This document shows positions 34,937 through 44,752 of a stretch of 64,000 bases of DNA, piece by piece. This DNA comes from Deltaproteobacteria bacterium (lineage in GTDB: Bacteria > Myxococcota_A > UBA9160 > UBA4427). Every line of letters starts with the position of its first letter. Positions within the stretch are counted from its first letter, which is position 1. Below the pieces are notes generated by a model that was given only the letters and a program-made list of their open reading frames with translations, was not told the origin of the DNA and made no database searches. The position numbers and the translations under genes were made by a program. Location: contig JAJDAO010000050.1 of assembly GCA_029261835.1 (NCBI GenBank), positions 328,193 to 392,192 of the forward strand. Reading direction: 5' to 3'.

Positions 34937-37156
34937 TTGCTCGCCGAGTCGCTTCTCGAAGGCCTGAATCCGGAGCAGCGCCGCGCTGTGGAGTGCACGG
35001 AGGGGCCGCTGCTCGTGCTGGCCGGCGCCGGCAGCGGCAAGACGCGGGTTCTCACCAACCGAATCGCCTATCTGATCGGCGTCTGCGGCATTCCGCTGGA
35101 AAACCTGCTGGCCGTCACGTTCACGAACAAGGCGGCCGGCGAGATGCGAGAGCGGGTCGAGAAACTTCTCGGGCCCCGCAGCGGCGACCTCTGGATCGGG
35201 ACCTTCCACTCGGTCTGCGTTCGCATTCTACGCCGCGACATCGGCCATCTGGAACGGAGCCGAGGCTTCGTCATCTACGACGATGCCGACAGCCTCGGTG
35301 TCGTGAAGGATGTGCTGAAGCGCAACAACCTCGACCCGAAGGTCCACGATCCCAAGCGTCTGCGGTGGCGGATCGACCAGTGGAAGAACGCCGGAGTTCT
35401 CCCGGCGGAGGCGGAGAAGAAGGCCTACGACATAGACGAGGAACTCTGCGCCCGGCTGTACGCCGGCTATCAGCGTCGCCTGGTTGACGCCAACGCGCTC
35501 GACTTCGGCGACATCCTGCTGCAGACGGTCGAGCTCTTCAAACGCTTTCCCAAGGTACTCGAATACTACCAGCGTCGCTGGCAGTACATCCTGGTCGACG
35601 AGTACCAGGACACCAACCGCGTTCAGTACGAGCTGATCAGCTTGCTCGCGAGGGCGCACCGGAACATCTGTGTGGTGGGCGATCCGGATCAGTCGATCTA
35701 CGGATGGCGCGGCGCCGACGTGCGCAACATCCTCGACTTCGAGAAGGACTACGACGAGGCGGAGGTGATCAAGCTGGAGCGCAATTATCGCTCGACTCAG
35801 CCCATCCTCTCGGGCGCGTCGGCGGTGGTGGCGAACAACTTCGAGCGCAAGCGCAAGAAGCTCTTCACGGAGCGCGAAGGTGGCGACCCGATCCAGTTCT
35901 ATGAGGCGCTGGACGATCGAGAGGAGGCGCAGTTCGTCGTTCGAAAGATGCTCGTTGCGAGCCGGAACGACGGGAGCTCGTTCGGCCGCTTCGCCATCTT
36001 GTACCGAACCAACGCACAGTCGCGCTCCTTCGAAGAGGAGCTACTCAAGTACGACGTTCCCTACAAGGTGGTGGGGGGGGTCCGTTTCTATGAGCGAGCC
36101 GAGATCAAGGACACGATCGCCTACCTGCGTCTGCTGGTGAATCAACAGGACGACCAGGCGCTGATTCGGATTGTCAACAAGCCCAGCCGGGGGATTGGCA
36201 AGACCACGCTCGAACGGGTGGCCGCCCTCTCCGCGGAGCGCGGGGTACCGCTCCTGGAAGGGCTGCGGCTCCATGCGGAGGCGAGCGGGAGCGGACGCAC
36301 GGCGAATGCGATCCGGTCCTTCCTCGGCATGCAGCAGGAGCTGCGAGAGGTGTTGGCGGCGCGCTCCCTCGACCAGGTCATCGACCACGTGCTCGAGCGC
36401 AGTGGCTACCGGGCTGCCCTGGTCAAGGAGGCCACGCCCGAAGCAGAGGCTCGCCTGGACAACCTGCAGGAGTTGATGGCCAGTGCGGGTGATTTTCACT
36501 CGGCCAACGAGGGCCTCATTGGCGAAGACTCGAGTGAAGTCGAGCTGTTCCTGGAGCAGGTGGCGCTCATCTCGGATATCGACGGCTGGGATGAGCGCGC
36601 GGAGTGCGTGTCCCTGATGACCGTTCACTCGGCCAAGGGACTCGAGTTTCCGGTGGTCTTTCTGGTGGGCTTGGAGGAGGGGATCTTCCCCCACGCGAGC
36701 TCTAGCGGCGACGCCGAGGGGCTCGAGGAGGAGCGCCGTCTCTGCTACGTCGCCATGACACGGGCGATGGAGCAGCTCTACCTGACCTGTGCGGGCGAAC
36801 GCCGACGCTTTGGCGCGCGCTCTTTCCAATCTCCGAGCCGTTTTCTGGGCGAGGTGCCGGAAAAGCTCGTGGAGGTGCTCAGCGACCGGCACGGGCGTTC
36901 GCGGGCCAGCCGCCACTCGTCGGCGCCGTCCGATGATATCGCGGACACGTCCTCTCTTGACTACTCCTATTCACAGGATGCGAACGAGGACGGCCAAGTC
37001 GTGCAGCCCGGCGTTTCGGTACAGCATCCGGTATTCGGTAGCGGCGTCATTCTCGCCGTCATAGGGACCGGGCTCAGCCAGAAGCTCAAGATCCGCTTCA
37101 AGCGAGTGGGCGTGAAGACCGTCATGGTCCGCTACGCCAACCTGGAGCTGGGCTGA
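34937..37156 (+). CDS. pcrA: UvrD/PcrA-type DNA helicase
   Basis: A 739-residue superfamily 1A 3'-5' helicase used in repair and in removing RecA or RNA polymerase from DNA. Motifs in order: Q motif LNPEQRRAV (10-18), Walker A AGAGSGKT (30-37), Ia TFTNKAAGEM, II ILVDEYQDTN, III GDPDQSIYGWRGA, IV ERNYRST, V MTVHSAKGLEF and VI YVAMTRA. The C-terminal VQHPVFGSGVIL module is the Tudor-like domain that binds RNA polymerase in PcrA and UvrD. The start is a TTG at 34937 with AGGAGG about 10 bases upstream. It stands alone between glmS and the glycosylation island. Confidence 0.95.
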   Translation: MLAESLLEGLNPEQRRAVECTEGPLLVLAGAGSGKTRVLTNRIAYLIGVCGIPLENLLAVTFTNKAAGEMRERVEKLLGPRSGDLWIGTFHSVCVRILRRDIGHLERSRGFVIYDDADSLGVVKDVLKRNNLDPKVHDPKRLRWRIDQWKNAGVLPAEAEKKAYDIDEELCARLYAGYQRRLVDANALDFGDILLQTVELFKRFPKVLEYYQRRWQYILVDEYQDTNRVQYELISLLARAHRNICVVGDPDQSIYGWRGADVRNILDFEKDYDEAEVIKLERNYRSTQPILSGASAVVANNFERKRKKLFTEREGGDPIQFYEALDDREEAQFVVRKMLVASRNDGSSFGRFAILYRTNAQSRSFEEELLKYDVPYKVVGGVRFYERAEIKDTIAYLRLLVNQQDDQALIRIVNKPSRGIGKTTLERVAALSAERGVPLLEGLRLHAEASGSGRTANAIRSFLGMQQELREVLAARSLDQVIDHVLERSGYRAALVKEATPEAEARLDNLQELMASAGDFHSANEGLIGEDSSEVELFLEQVALISDIDGWDERAECVSLMTVHSAKGLEFPVVFLVGLEEGIFPHASSSGDAEGLEEERRLCYVAMTRAMEQLYLTCAGERRRFGARSFQSPSRFLGEVPEKLVEVLSDRHGRSRASRHSSAPSDDIADTSSLDYSYSQDANEDGQVVQPGVSVQHPVFGSGVILAVIGTGLSQKLKIRFKRVGVKTVMVRYANLELG

Positions 37157-37583
37157 AGCCTCCGCCGTGTGACGCGGTCTCGGAGTCGATTGCGAGAAGC
37201 GAGCGACTCCCGATTGCTGCGGAATCATGGCCCGTGAACTCGTTCGATGCTCGAACATGTCTATCTGGAGTGATCGGACTACGGCGACGGCGAGTCATCG
37301 ATATAGATTGACTGGGGAAGAGCCGGCAAAGGTTCGCTTGGCCGTATCCAGATGGTCACAGAAGTGTTTTACTATGCGGGCCTCTACGACGGACCCAGAA
37401 CGGGATCTCGTTGCCGCGCAAGGTCGAAAGCCCACCGGCCGAGTTCTTCGTTCGGCACCAGCATCCGGTGCTCTCCGGGTTCGGGGTCGCTCATGTGCTG
37501 CGAGGAGCGGGCGATCCTGTAGAGAAGACGGCAGGGGGGGGGAGTGATGCCCCCCCTGCCCAACCGGCCGTCGCGGGGCACGC
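37157..37583. other. 427-base intergenic region, no gene supported
   Basis: Open frames in this gap are short, Arg-rich and unlike any family. The only clear structure is the hairpin at 37530-37560. The stretch around 37250-37350 is less GC-rich than its surroundings. No tRNA-like fold is apparent. Confidence 0.5.
37530..37560 (-). terminator. Hairpin terminator of the GT-C/GT2 pair
   Basis: GGCAGGGGGGG pairs with CCCCCCCTGCC (11 bp) around a 9-base loop. It begins 24 bases after the stop of the minus-strand gene ending at 37584 and so probably terminates that operon; read on the other strand it could also close the helicase transcript. The flanks lack a strong T run. Confidence 0.6.
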
Positions 37584-39572
37584 TCAGCCGAGGTAGGCCG
37601 TAGCGATGGCGCCCGCCAAGCTCCCGAGCCAGCCGAAATAGATCGCGCGCAGCGGCTCGTGTCTAGGCTCGCGGAGCCGCTTCGGGATGATCGAGAGCCC
37701 CTCGGCCGCTGCCAGGGACAGCGGCAAAATGGCGGCCAGTACGTAGAAGGCCTTTGCCTGCGCGTAGAAGGGCAGGCTGAGGGTGATGTAGAAGAGAGAG
37801 AAGGCCAGCAGGAAGAGCAGGCTGCTCATTAGGGTGAAGGCCAGACGGCGCGCGAGATCGTCGCTCTTGAAGCAGGCCCGGACCATTCGAGCGAAGCCGA
37901 CGCCAATCAGCAGTGTGGCCGGGAACGCCAGCCAGTAGCAGAGCGTCATGAAGTCGTAGTTCCACATCGGGTGTCGCGTACCGACTCGGATCATGCCGCC
38001 GACGAGTCCATCCCCCCACAGAGTCGAGTACGCGCCGTCCCAGAAGGAGTGGAAGCCCGCGAAGAAGGGGTTCCGTAGGGCCTCGCCGAAGCCGGTGTAG
38101 TAGGCGGCCGTATGGAAGCCCGGCTGCATCCACCACGTCGGTGCACCCGGGACGTTGAGGTTCCAGACCACCGCATTGCCGAAGGCCAGCCAGTTTCGCA
38201 GATAGAACCAACCCGAGATCAGCGCCGCGCCGGAGAGAATGCCCGTGAGTACCCGAAGAGCTCCGCTCGTCCTCCTCTCGATCAGCCAGACTTTGCACGC
38301 CACGATCGCTGCGACGAGCGGCGCGATGAGCAAGCTCGTGAACTTCGTCAGCAGGGCCAGGCCCAGCACGCCGCTCAGGGCCACAAGCTCGCGGGTCGGC
38401 GTTCTCTTCGCCAGCAGAAGGCGGATCGCCAGGAACAGGGACAGACTCACCCAGGCAGCGTGTAGCGGCTCGTTCGACACGTAGGCCGACATGTAGATAT
38501 TCATCGGCAGCAGCCCCGCCGCGGCGACGGCGAGGCTCGTTTTCAGCGCGTCGTTCGGCCACAGCCTCCTGGCGGCGAAGTACACCAGCCAGACGTTCGC
38601 GAGGCCCGATGCGAAGGTGATGAGGCGATAGACGACTTGGCCGCCCGCGCTCTCCGGCGAGACGTCGAAGAGGGCCACCAGCGCACTCGTCAGCAGGTGG
38701 AAGATCGGCGGGTGGTAGCTGGAGAAGCCATCGCTCGCCAAGGGCAGGGCGTGTTGCTTCAGGATGAAGTCGATGTAGAGGAGGTGCGCCGGAACATCGA
38801 AGCCGACCATGACGGTGAGTTGGCTCAGCTTGAATATGAAGACTGCGAGCCAGAAGAGCGTGATGACTGCGAGCGTCGCTTGCGGCATGCGCCCGCGCAT
38901 GCGTCCGGACAACAAGCGACCACCCGCCACGCAGCCGAGGGCTGAGCCGATGAAGAGCAGCAAGATCGGCAGCGCTCGTTCCGCCAGAATCTGCCCAGGC
39001 TCCGGCAGGAGCCTCGAGTCTGGGTGAATTCGCCGATCGTCGGCGATCACCGCTTGGCCGGGGTTGGCGCCCGGGGTGATTACGCTCCAGCTCTCGTCGC
39101 TCTCGATCACATCGCCCTCGAGCTCGAGGCGAAGCTGGAGCAGGGCGGGGCCGTGCGGGTTCCGGACCTCCGCCCTCAGCTCGTTGCGTCCCGACCGCAG
39201 CAGCTGCCCCAGTTCGGTCCGGAACGGGCGCCTCCAGCCGTCGCCTGGATCGGCCGACCGAATCGGATCGCCGTTGAGCCAGAGATCGACGGACTGCAGC
39301 GCCCGGACCTCGAGCCGCGCCCTCCCGCCGTCCCCCTTGGCACCGAAGCGCTTGACGAAGGTGAATACCGGTACCGAATTGAGATCCACGCCGATCAGAT
39401 TCGACGTGGTGGGCATGCGGGCCGTGATCCAGGCCGCTCCGCCGGCGCGGCGAATGAAGGGCACGTGCTCCGAGAAGAAGATCGCATGGGCCAGCGCGCC
39501 CAGACACAGCAGCAGCAGGCCGGAGGCACAGGCGGCTTGCAGCAGGCTGAGTCTCCGGCCGCCGGTGCTCAT
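37584..39572 (-). CDS. GT-C-like glycosyltransferase membrane protein
   Basis: A 662-residue membrane protein. An N-terminal anchor is followed by a periplasmic beta-rich domain (residues about 40-170, with VDLWLNGDPIRSADPG resembling a carbohydrate-binding or jelly-roll fold), then about eleven helices. Between the first helices of the latter part lies GFDVPAHLLYIDFILKQH, an Asp-bearing loop in the place of the catalytic residue in PMT/ArnT-type enzymes, and later SSYHPPIFHLL. It probably transfers a sugar from a polyprenyl phosphate. ATG 39572 overlaps the stop of the upstream GT2 gene as ATGA; the frame runs 173 codons further only as an out-of-frame shadow of that GT2 gene. The pair is translationally coupled. 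Confidence 0.75.
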   Translation of the reverse strand: MSTGGRRLSLLQAACASGLLLLCLGALAHAIFFSEHVPFIRRAGGAAWITARMPTTSNLIGVDLNSVPVFTFVKRFGAKGDGGRARLEVRALQSVDLWLNGDPIRSADPGDGWRRPFRTELGQLLRSGRNELRAEVRNPHGPALLQLRLELEGDVIESDESWSVITPGANPGQAVIADDRRIHPDSRLLPEPGQILAERALPILLLFIGSALGCVAGGRLLSGRMRGRMPQATLAVITLFWLAVFIFKLSQLTVMVGFDVPAHLLYIDFILKQHALPLASDGFSSYHPPIFHLLTSALVALFDVSPESAGGQVVYRLITFASGLANVWLVYFAARRLWPNDALKTSLAVAAAGLLPMNIYMSAYVSNEPLHAAWVSLSLFLAIRLLLAKRTPTRELVALSGVLGLALLTKFTSLLIAPLVAAIVACKVWLIERRTSGALRVLTGILSGAALISGWFYLRNWLAFGNAVVWNLNVPGAPTWWMQPGFHTAAYYTGFGEALRNPFFAGFHSFWDGAYSTLWGDGLVGGMIRVGTRHPMWNYDFMTLCYWLAFPATLLIGVGFARMVRACFKSDDLARRLAFTLMSSLLFLLAFSLFYITLSLPFYAQAKAFYVLAAILPLSLAAAEGLSIIPKRLREPRHEPLRAIYFGWLGSLAGAIATAYLG

Positions 39573-40342
39573 CCAGCCCGTGAGCCCGCGGCAGGAGCAG
39601 CGAGGTAGCGGCGGCGGAGCTGCCAGAGTTCCCAGATGGAGCGCAAGAAGTCCGCGGGTCCGAGCTTCGAGCCCGCCACGTCGATCCACGTGTCGAGTGG
39701 CAGCTCGTAGATCACATCGCCCGCGGGCGCGAGATCGCTGCCTCGCCTGGCTGCGATCAGGCGGGCGATGATCTCGACATCGAAGATCCAGGTCGTGATG
39801 AATGGTTCCGAAAACAGGGCCTGCGTACCGGGTGAGGCACGGAAGAGCTTGGCTCCGCATTGCGTATCGTAGACTGCTAGGTTCAAGCTCTCCGACGCCA
39901 CAGTCGCGAAGACACGGCCGAGATAGTGCCGCCACTTGCGCCGCCGGATTTGCCGGCCCAGCAGCTGCACGCGTGCGCCGAGCACTATCTCGCACGCCGG
40001 CCGCTGATCCAACACGGAGATCAGTCGCGAGATCTCGCTGAGCGGCGCGGCAAGGTCTGCGTCGAAATAGCCGGCGTAGCGGACGCCGCATTCGAAGGCC
40101 TTGTTCATCCCCAATCGCACTGCCTCGGCCTTGCCGCGGTTCGGCTGCTGGTCGAGTACGGCGAAGCGCGTCGGATCACGCGCTTCGAGCTGACGGAGCA
40201 CGTCAAGGGTGGAATCCCGGCTGCCGTCGTTGACGAATAGGAAGTCGGCATCGGAGTTCGTCCGGACGTAGTCGACGAATGCATCGACGGGCAAGCGTTC
40301 GGCTTCGTCGAAGCAGGGGATGACGATGGTGGTCTCCGCCAT
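39569..40342 (-). CDS. GT2 family polyprenyl-phosphate glycosyltransferase (Dpm1/Alg5-like)
   Basis: A 257-residue GT-A glycosyltransferase. It begins TTIVIPCFDEAERLP, has the nucleotide-binding FVNDGSRDSTLDVL block, NRGKAEAVRLGM, and the DXD-equivalent FDADLAAPLSEI. TQCGAKLFR follows, the conserved segment of dolichyl/polyprenyl-phosphate mannose or glucose synthases. It lacks C-terminal transmembrane helices, as Alg5/Dpm1 core domains do. It is expected to load a sugar on polyprenyl phosphate for the coupled GT-C protein encoded immediately downstream (4-base overlap). Starts at an ATG near the divergent promoter shared with the gene at 40424. Confidence 0.88.
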   Translation of the reverse strand: MAETTIVIPCFDEAERLPVDAFVDYVRTNSDADFLFVNDGSRDSTLDVLRQLEARDPTRFAVLDQQPNRGKAEAVRLGMNKAFECGVRYAGYFDADLAAPLSEISRLISVLDQRPACEIVLGARVQLLGRQIRRRKWRHYLGRVFATVASESLNLAVYDTQCGAKLFRASPGTQALFSEPFITTWIFDVEIIARLIAARRGSDLAPAGDVIYELPLDTWIDVAGSKLGPADFLRSIWELWQLRRRYLAAPAAGSRAG

Positions 40343-40423
40343 GACGTTCGGGATACTACCTTTCGCCTTGGAGATTCGCCTGCCAGTTCGTATCGTTATC
40401 GCACTGCTCGCCGAGAGGTCTGA

Positions 40424-42142
40424 GTGTCGAATTCGAACGCCGCGGCCGCCGACTCATCGGGTGGCTTCGTCCGCCCCTGGCTCTTCGCACTGCTGGCGCT
40501 GGGTCTGCTGGTCTGTGCGGTGCTCCAGTTCAAGCATCTCGCCTACCCGCTCATCTGGCAGGACGAGGGTGAGACCGCGATGTTGGGCCGTCGCGTGCTC
40601 GAGTACGGCTATCCGAAGGTCCACGACGGACGAAACGTGGTCTACGGGATGGGCGTTCCGCTCTCGGTTGCGGTCAAGGAAGAGAGCGACGCCTACATCG
40701 GAAGCCTATGGGGCCAGTACTATTTCGCCGCAGTCGCGGTTTGGCTCGCTCAGGAAACGGCGGACCCGCACTCGAAGACTGCGCTGCTGCGCCTGCCCTT
40801 TGCGCTGGTGGGCAGCTTGGGAGTCGTGGCTTGCTTTCTCGCCGTCGCCCCCGCGTTCTCGGCCCGGCGCAATGCTCGGCTCTTCGCCGCAGTCGGTTTC
40901 ACGCTCCTCCATGCTCTCTCGATCTCTCTGATCCTGCATCTGAGAGAGGTTCGCTACTACGCGCTCGTGATGGCGCTGCTGGGAGCCATCGTCTTTCTTC
41001 ATCTGCGTCGTTTCGAGTTCGATCGTCCCCGGCTCCCAGCGCAACCGGTGCTTCAGGCGTTGCTGCTGCTCTTGCTCTTCAACGTCTTCTATCCCGCCTG
41101 CGTGGCGATCGTTCTGTGGCTGGTTCTCGAGGGTCTGCTGCGAGTTCGGCGGGCGAACGGCGTGACGAGGGAGTCGATGCGGCTGCTCGTGCCGATCCTC
41201 ATGCCGGTATTGGGCGTCGCCGCCCTTGCACTGCCGATAGCGGTCTACTTCGAGATTTCGTCACTCTCGGGCATCTTCTCGGCTCGCTATGCCTTCGGCC
41301 CCGAGCTCTACCTGGGGAACCTCAGGGCCGTTCTTCACTACCTGCTTCGCTATGAGCTGCTCGGACTCGTCCTACTGGTCAAGCTCACGCTCTTTGCGCT
41401 GAGTCGAAGCGGGAGCGCTTGGCCGTCGGCGATCGCAGAACCTCGCCGCATTTCTGCACTGCTCGGACGACTCTGCCTCGTCTACATCCTCGTGGGCGCC
41501 GGCAATCCGATCTTCTTCGAGCGCTATTTCGTACCCCTCAGCCCGCTTCTCAGCTTGATCCTGCTGCTCGATTGCGCGTGCCTGATCGAAAGCCTTCGAG
41601 CACGGGTTCCCTTTCCGCGCCGCCGACGGGTCATGCTCATGGCCGCGACGCTCATGCTAGTTGCTGTCGCGGGCACGGGTTGGTTGAAGCGGGCGGAGCT
41701 GGTCGGTCGTTGGATCGAAGTGAGCCGACCCTATCGCGGTCCGCTGGATTACGTCGTGGTCTACCTGAAGGAGAGGTACGAAGACCCTTCCCAGCTTCGC
41801 ATTGCGACCAATTACGAGGCTGAAGCCTATATGTTCTATCTGGACAGCGAGGTCGTCGGGCGCTTCCACGCGGAGAGCCGCCAGGCGAGCCAGTCCGAGG
41901 CGGCGATGCCGGTCGACGTCGTGATCCCCAGAAAGGCCCAGCCCAAGAAGTTGGCGCGCTTGCGCCCGTACCTGGCCCAGGGCAAGTTCGTGCGGCGGGA
42001 CTTCTCGATCGCGGATCTGCCCTACAACAACATCCCGGAGTTGTTCTCAGGTCGAGTCCTGTCCACGACGCACTTCTTTCGAGAGCAGTCGGCACCAGAC
42101 GCCGAGCGGGCCCTGTTCATCTACGAGCGGGCCGAGCGATAG
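40424..42142 (+). CDS. ArnT/PMT-like GT-C glycosyltransferase
   Basis: A 572-residue protein with about eleven transmembrane helices and a short soluble C-terminal region. After the first helix the periplasmic loop has LIWQDEGETAMLGRR, matching the acidic pair of ArnT- and PMT-type enzymes (GT39/GT83), and HLREVRYYAL recalls their second loop. It would use a polyprenyl-phosphate sugar to modify a lipid, glycan or protein on the periplasmic side. The GTG at 40424 follows a GAGAGGT site. It diverges from the GT2 gene at 40342 and converges on the GT2 gene at 42237. Acceptor unknown. Confidence 0.75.
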   Translation: MSNSNAAAADSSGGFVRPWLFALLALGLLVCAVLQFKHLAYPLIWQDEGETAMLGRRVLEYGYPKVHDGRNVVYGMGVPLSVAVKEESDAYIGSLWGQYYFAAVAVWLAQETADPHSKTALLRLPFALVGSLGVVACFLAVAPAFSARRNARLFAAVGFTLLHALSISLILHLREVRYYALVMALLGAIVFLHLRRFEFDRPRLPAQPVLQALLLLLLFNVFYPACVAIVLWLVLEGLLRVRRANGVTRESMRLLVPILMPVLGVAALALPIAVYFEISSLSGIFSARYAFGPELYLGNLRAVLHYLLRYELLGLVLLVKLTLFALSRSGSAWPSAIAEPRRISALLGRLCLVYILVGAGNPIFFERYFVPLSPLLSLILLLDCACLIESLRARVPFPRRRRVMLMAATLMLVAVAGTGWLKRAELVGRWIEVSRPYRGPLDYVVVYLKERYEDPSQLRIATNYEAEAYMFYLDSEVVGRFHAESRQASQSEAAMPVDVVIPRKAQPKKLARLRPYLAQGKFVRRDFSIADLPYNNIPELFSGRVLSTTHFFREQSAPDAERALFIYERAER

Positions 42143-42236
42143 CCTGCCTTCCTCGCCCGGTCGCATAGCGAGGCGGCGTGGATTCGTGCTCTGGCGAGAG
42201 GAATCGACGTTTGGCCGCGGAGGCGTGGTTGACCCC

Positions 42237-43226
42237 TCAGCGCAGCCAGATGTCCTGCGCGAGGCTCTTCAGGCCGTAGGAGTAGCGCCAGTAGCGCCCA
42301 TGCAGCAGCTCGTTGAGGATCGCCGGCAGCCGTTCGACCAGAGAGCTCGGCATCTCGTCCCGCACCCGGGAGTGGCTGATCTTCTCGTCGATCAGGGCCA
42401 TCGCCCGCGATGATGCTTGAAAGTCGCCGTGCCCTTGCTGACGCAGCCGATCTCGGGCGGTTTCGAAGAACTCGGTGGCGTACGCGAACGCCGCCTCGGC
42501 GACCTGACGCCGGGCTTGCCGGTACTGATCCAGCAGGCTGAACTTCCTGAGGCCGATCTGGTTCTCGCCGTGCAGGCGGTAGTGAATGAGCTCGCGTTCG
42601 ACGATCCGGCAGCCCGATACGCTCGAGATGACGAGAGCGATCCAGGCGTCGTGGGCGCTGCGTAGGTTCGGGAATGGGAGCAGGAGTTCCTTGAAACGCG
42701 CGCGAAAGGCGAGCGTCGTGCCAGCAGCCACCACGTGGCGCACGAAGACTTGCGTCGCCTGTCCCGCGGCCACCCGTCTCTGCTCCTCAGGCGTGAAGGC
42801 CAGCGCTCGCCACAGGCCGTAGCCGAGCGGATTGTGGGCGTCGTCGACCACCGCGCCGTCACTGAAGACGATGCCCGCTTCGGGGTGCCGCTCCAGGTCG
42901 TCGAGTAGACAGGTGGTCTTTTCGGGGAGCCAGATGTCGTCCTGGTCGGCCAGGAAGATGATCTCGCAAGAGCACAGGGAAACGGCCTTTTCGAAGTTCC
43001 GTGTCGTACCCAGCCGACTCGGGTTGCGCTCCAGCCTGACTGCGAAAGGCGCACGCGCCGCGAACGCCGCGACCCTGTCGGCGCTGTCGTCCTGCGAAGC
43101 GTCGTCGCAGACGATGAGCTCGTCGGGCGGGCGGTTCTGTGCCGCGATGCTCTCGAGCTGCTCGTCTATGAAGCGGCCACCCTCACAGGTCGCCATGGCG
43201 ACGGACACACTGGGGCTGGGCGTCAT
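42237..43226 (-). CDS. GT2 family glycosyltransferase (rhamnosyltransferase-like)
   Basis: A 329-residue soluble GT-A glycosyltransferase of the O-antigen rhamnosyl/glycosyl type. SVSVAMATCEGGRFIDEQL opens the fold, followed by LIVCDDASQDDSADRV and the metal-binding FLADQDDIWLPEK. HDAWIALV fits the catalytic base region, followed by YRLHGENQIG. A C-terminal helical region of about 100 residues follows. The frame begins with a TTG at 43235, but the ATG three codons later (43226) has better spacing to GAGG. It diverges from the first sulfatase-fold gene. Confidence 0.85.
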   Translation of the reverse strand: MTPSPSVSVAMATCEGGRFIDEQLESIAAQNRPPDELIVCDDASQDDSADRVAAFAARAPFAVRLERNPSRLGTTRNFEKAVSLCSCEIIFLADQDDIWLPEKTTCLLDDLERHPEAGIVFSDGAVVDDAHNPLGYGLWRALAFTPEEQRRVAAGQATQVFVRHVVAAGTTLAFRARFKELLLPFPNLRSAHDAWIALVISSVSGCRIVERELIHYRLHGENQIGLRKFSLLDQYRQARRQVAEAAFAYATEFFETARDRLRQQGHGDFQASSRAMALIDEKISHSRVRDEMPSSLVERLPAILNELLHGRYWRYSYGLKSLAQDIWLR

Positions 43227-43351
43227 CTCACTCAAGACCTCGGCATCGGATCAGCAATAGTATCGGTCGTTCGTGCTGCCAAGATTATCGAAGGTCCCCC
43301 CGCGGACGGTACTCGATGGCTGGGGCTCACCAACGGCGGTATGTTGCGCCA

Positions 43352-44752
43352 ATGCGCGTCACAAGTCTCGGCTCGGGTGCCTGCATCGTAGTGACGCTGC
43401 TGTCGGGCCTCCTCGCGCCGCTCGGATGCGCCCCGGATCCAGCGCAGCTTCGAGCCGAGGACGCCCGACCCAATCTGCTCCTGATCTCGATGGACACGAC
43501 CCGCGCCGACCACCTGTCCGCCTACGGCTACGAACGGGACACCACACCCAACCTGCGGGAGCTTGCGCGGCAGGGCGCGCGCTTCGACGCCGCCTACGCG
43601 CCCTCGGCGACCACGGGACCCAGTCACGCAAGCCTGTTCACTTCCCTGTACCCGATGACCCACCGGGTGACGAAGAACGGCCACCCCCTGGCAGGCGAGT
43701 ATCAGACGCTGGCCGAAATCCTGGCGGCGGCCGGCTTCGAGACAGCAGCCGTCGTGAGCTCGTACGTGTTGAATGGCAAGTTCGGCTACGGCCAGGGCTT
43801 CGACCTCTACGATGACGACGTCTCGCAGGCCGCTGCACCCAGCGGCGTGACGCAGTGGGAGGGGCACACCATCGAGGGCAAGTTCCACGGCAGAGCCGAT
43901 GACACGACGCGTCGGGCACTCCAGTGGCTGGATGATCGCGCCCGTCGGGAGAGACCGTTCTTCCTTTTCGCACACTACTTCGATCCGCACTCGCCGTATC
44001 TTCCTCCCCCTTCGTACCGGCCGCCGTTCGAGCCTGGTCGAAAAGCCGCACTCAAGCTGCACAGAGAGGTCTTCTTCTACGACACGCTGATCTCCTTTAC
44101 CGACCGGGAGATCGGTAGGCTGCTCGCCGGGCTCGACGAGCGGCGTCTGGCGCGCGACACCGTGGTCATGGTGGTGGGTGATCACGGCGAAGGGCTCATG
44201 CAGCACGGTCACATGTTCCACGGCGTTCACATCTACGAGGAGGGGGTGAGGGTTCCGCTGATCGTGCGCTGGCCCGCGCGAATCGAGGCCGGCAGAGTGT
44301 TGCCCGGGCCGGTACAGCTCGTGGATCTGGCGCCGACGATCCTCGAGTTGACCGGTGTTCAAGGAAGCGACGCCTTTCGCGGCGAGAGCCTCGCCCGACT
44401 GCTGCGCGGCGAGGAATCTGGGGATTCGGAGCGGCCGATCTATCTCTACCGTCGCCACTACGAGCCGGGTGAGCTGACAGGCGGAATCTACGCAGCCGGC
44501 GAGAAATTCGGCATCCGCGTCGGCCGGTGGAAGCTGATCGAGGGTCCTGATGAGAAGAGCCTCGAGCTGTTCGATCTCGAGAGCGACCCGGGAGAGCTCT
44601 CGAATCTCGCAGCCAGCGAGCCGAAGCATGTCGAGAGGCTGAGGCTGCGCTTGAGCGAGTGGCGGCGGCGCCATACGCGCGACGACGCAGAGCCGGTCGA
44701 TCTGTCCGAGGAAGATCGCGCGCGCTTGCAGGCGCTGGGCTACGTCGAGTGA
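43352..44752 (+). CDS. Sulfatase-fold lipoprotein, Thr nucleophile type (first of pair)
   Basis: A 466-residue alkaline-phosphatase-superfamily protein, probably an outer-surface lipoprotein (signal peptide ending LAPLGC with Cys26). Metal ligands are visible: SMDTTRADH near 47 and VVGDHGEGL. At the site where sulfatases carry C-x-P-x-R (formylglycine) it has T-G-P-S-H (Thr88 to His92). It is therefore not a classical formylglycine sulfatase; Thr is the nucleophile in phosphoethanolamine and phosphoglycerol transferases of this fold. It ends in RLQALGYVE, a tail common in this uncharacterised family. Start uncertain; an upstream GTG-type extension of 12 residues exists. The next gene overlaps it by 4 bases. 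Confidence 0.82.
   Translation: MRVTSLGSGACIVVTLLSGLLAPLGCAPDPAQLRAEDARPNLLLISMDTTRADHLSAYGYERDTTPNLRELARQGARFDAAYAPSATTGPSHASLFTSLYPMTHRVTKNGHPLAGEYQTLAEILAAAGFETAAVVSSYVLNGKFGYGQGFDLYDDDVSQAAAPSGVTQWEGHTIEGKFHGRADDTTRRALQWLDDRARRERPFFLFAHYFDPHSPYLPPPSYRPPFEPGRKAALKLHREVFFYDTLISFTDREIGRLLAGLDERRLARDTVVMVVGDHGEGLMQHGHMFHGVHIYEEGVRVPLIVRWPARIEAGRVLPGPVQLVDLAPTILELTGVQGSDAFRGESLARLLRGEESGDSERPIYLYRRHYEPGELTGGIYAAGEKFGIRVGRWKLIEGPDEKSLELFDLESDPGELSNLAASEPKHVERLRLRLSEWRRRHTRDDAEPVDLSEEDRARLQALGYVE

Noticed and set aside
37530..37560. Hairpin considered as another mobile palindrome
   Set aside because: It has no second copy, no TA or other flanking duplication, and lies just past a stop codon as a terminator would.
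39573..40091. Long N-terminal extension of the GT-C gene that ends at 37584
   Set aside because: It is an antisense-free shadow of the GT2 gene in another frame; the ATGA overlap at 39569-39572 gives the real start.
43352..44752. Annotation as a classical arylsulfatase
   Set aside because: The C/S-x-P-x-R site needed for formylglycine is T-G-P-S-H; only the fold and metal ligands agree.
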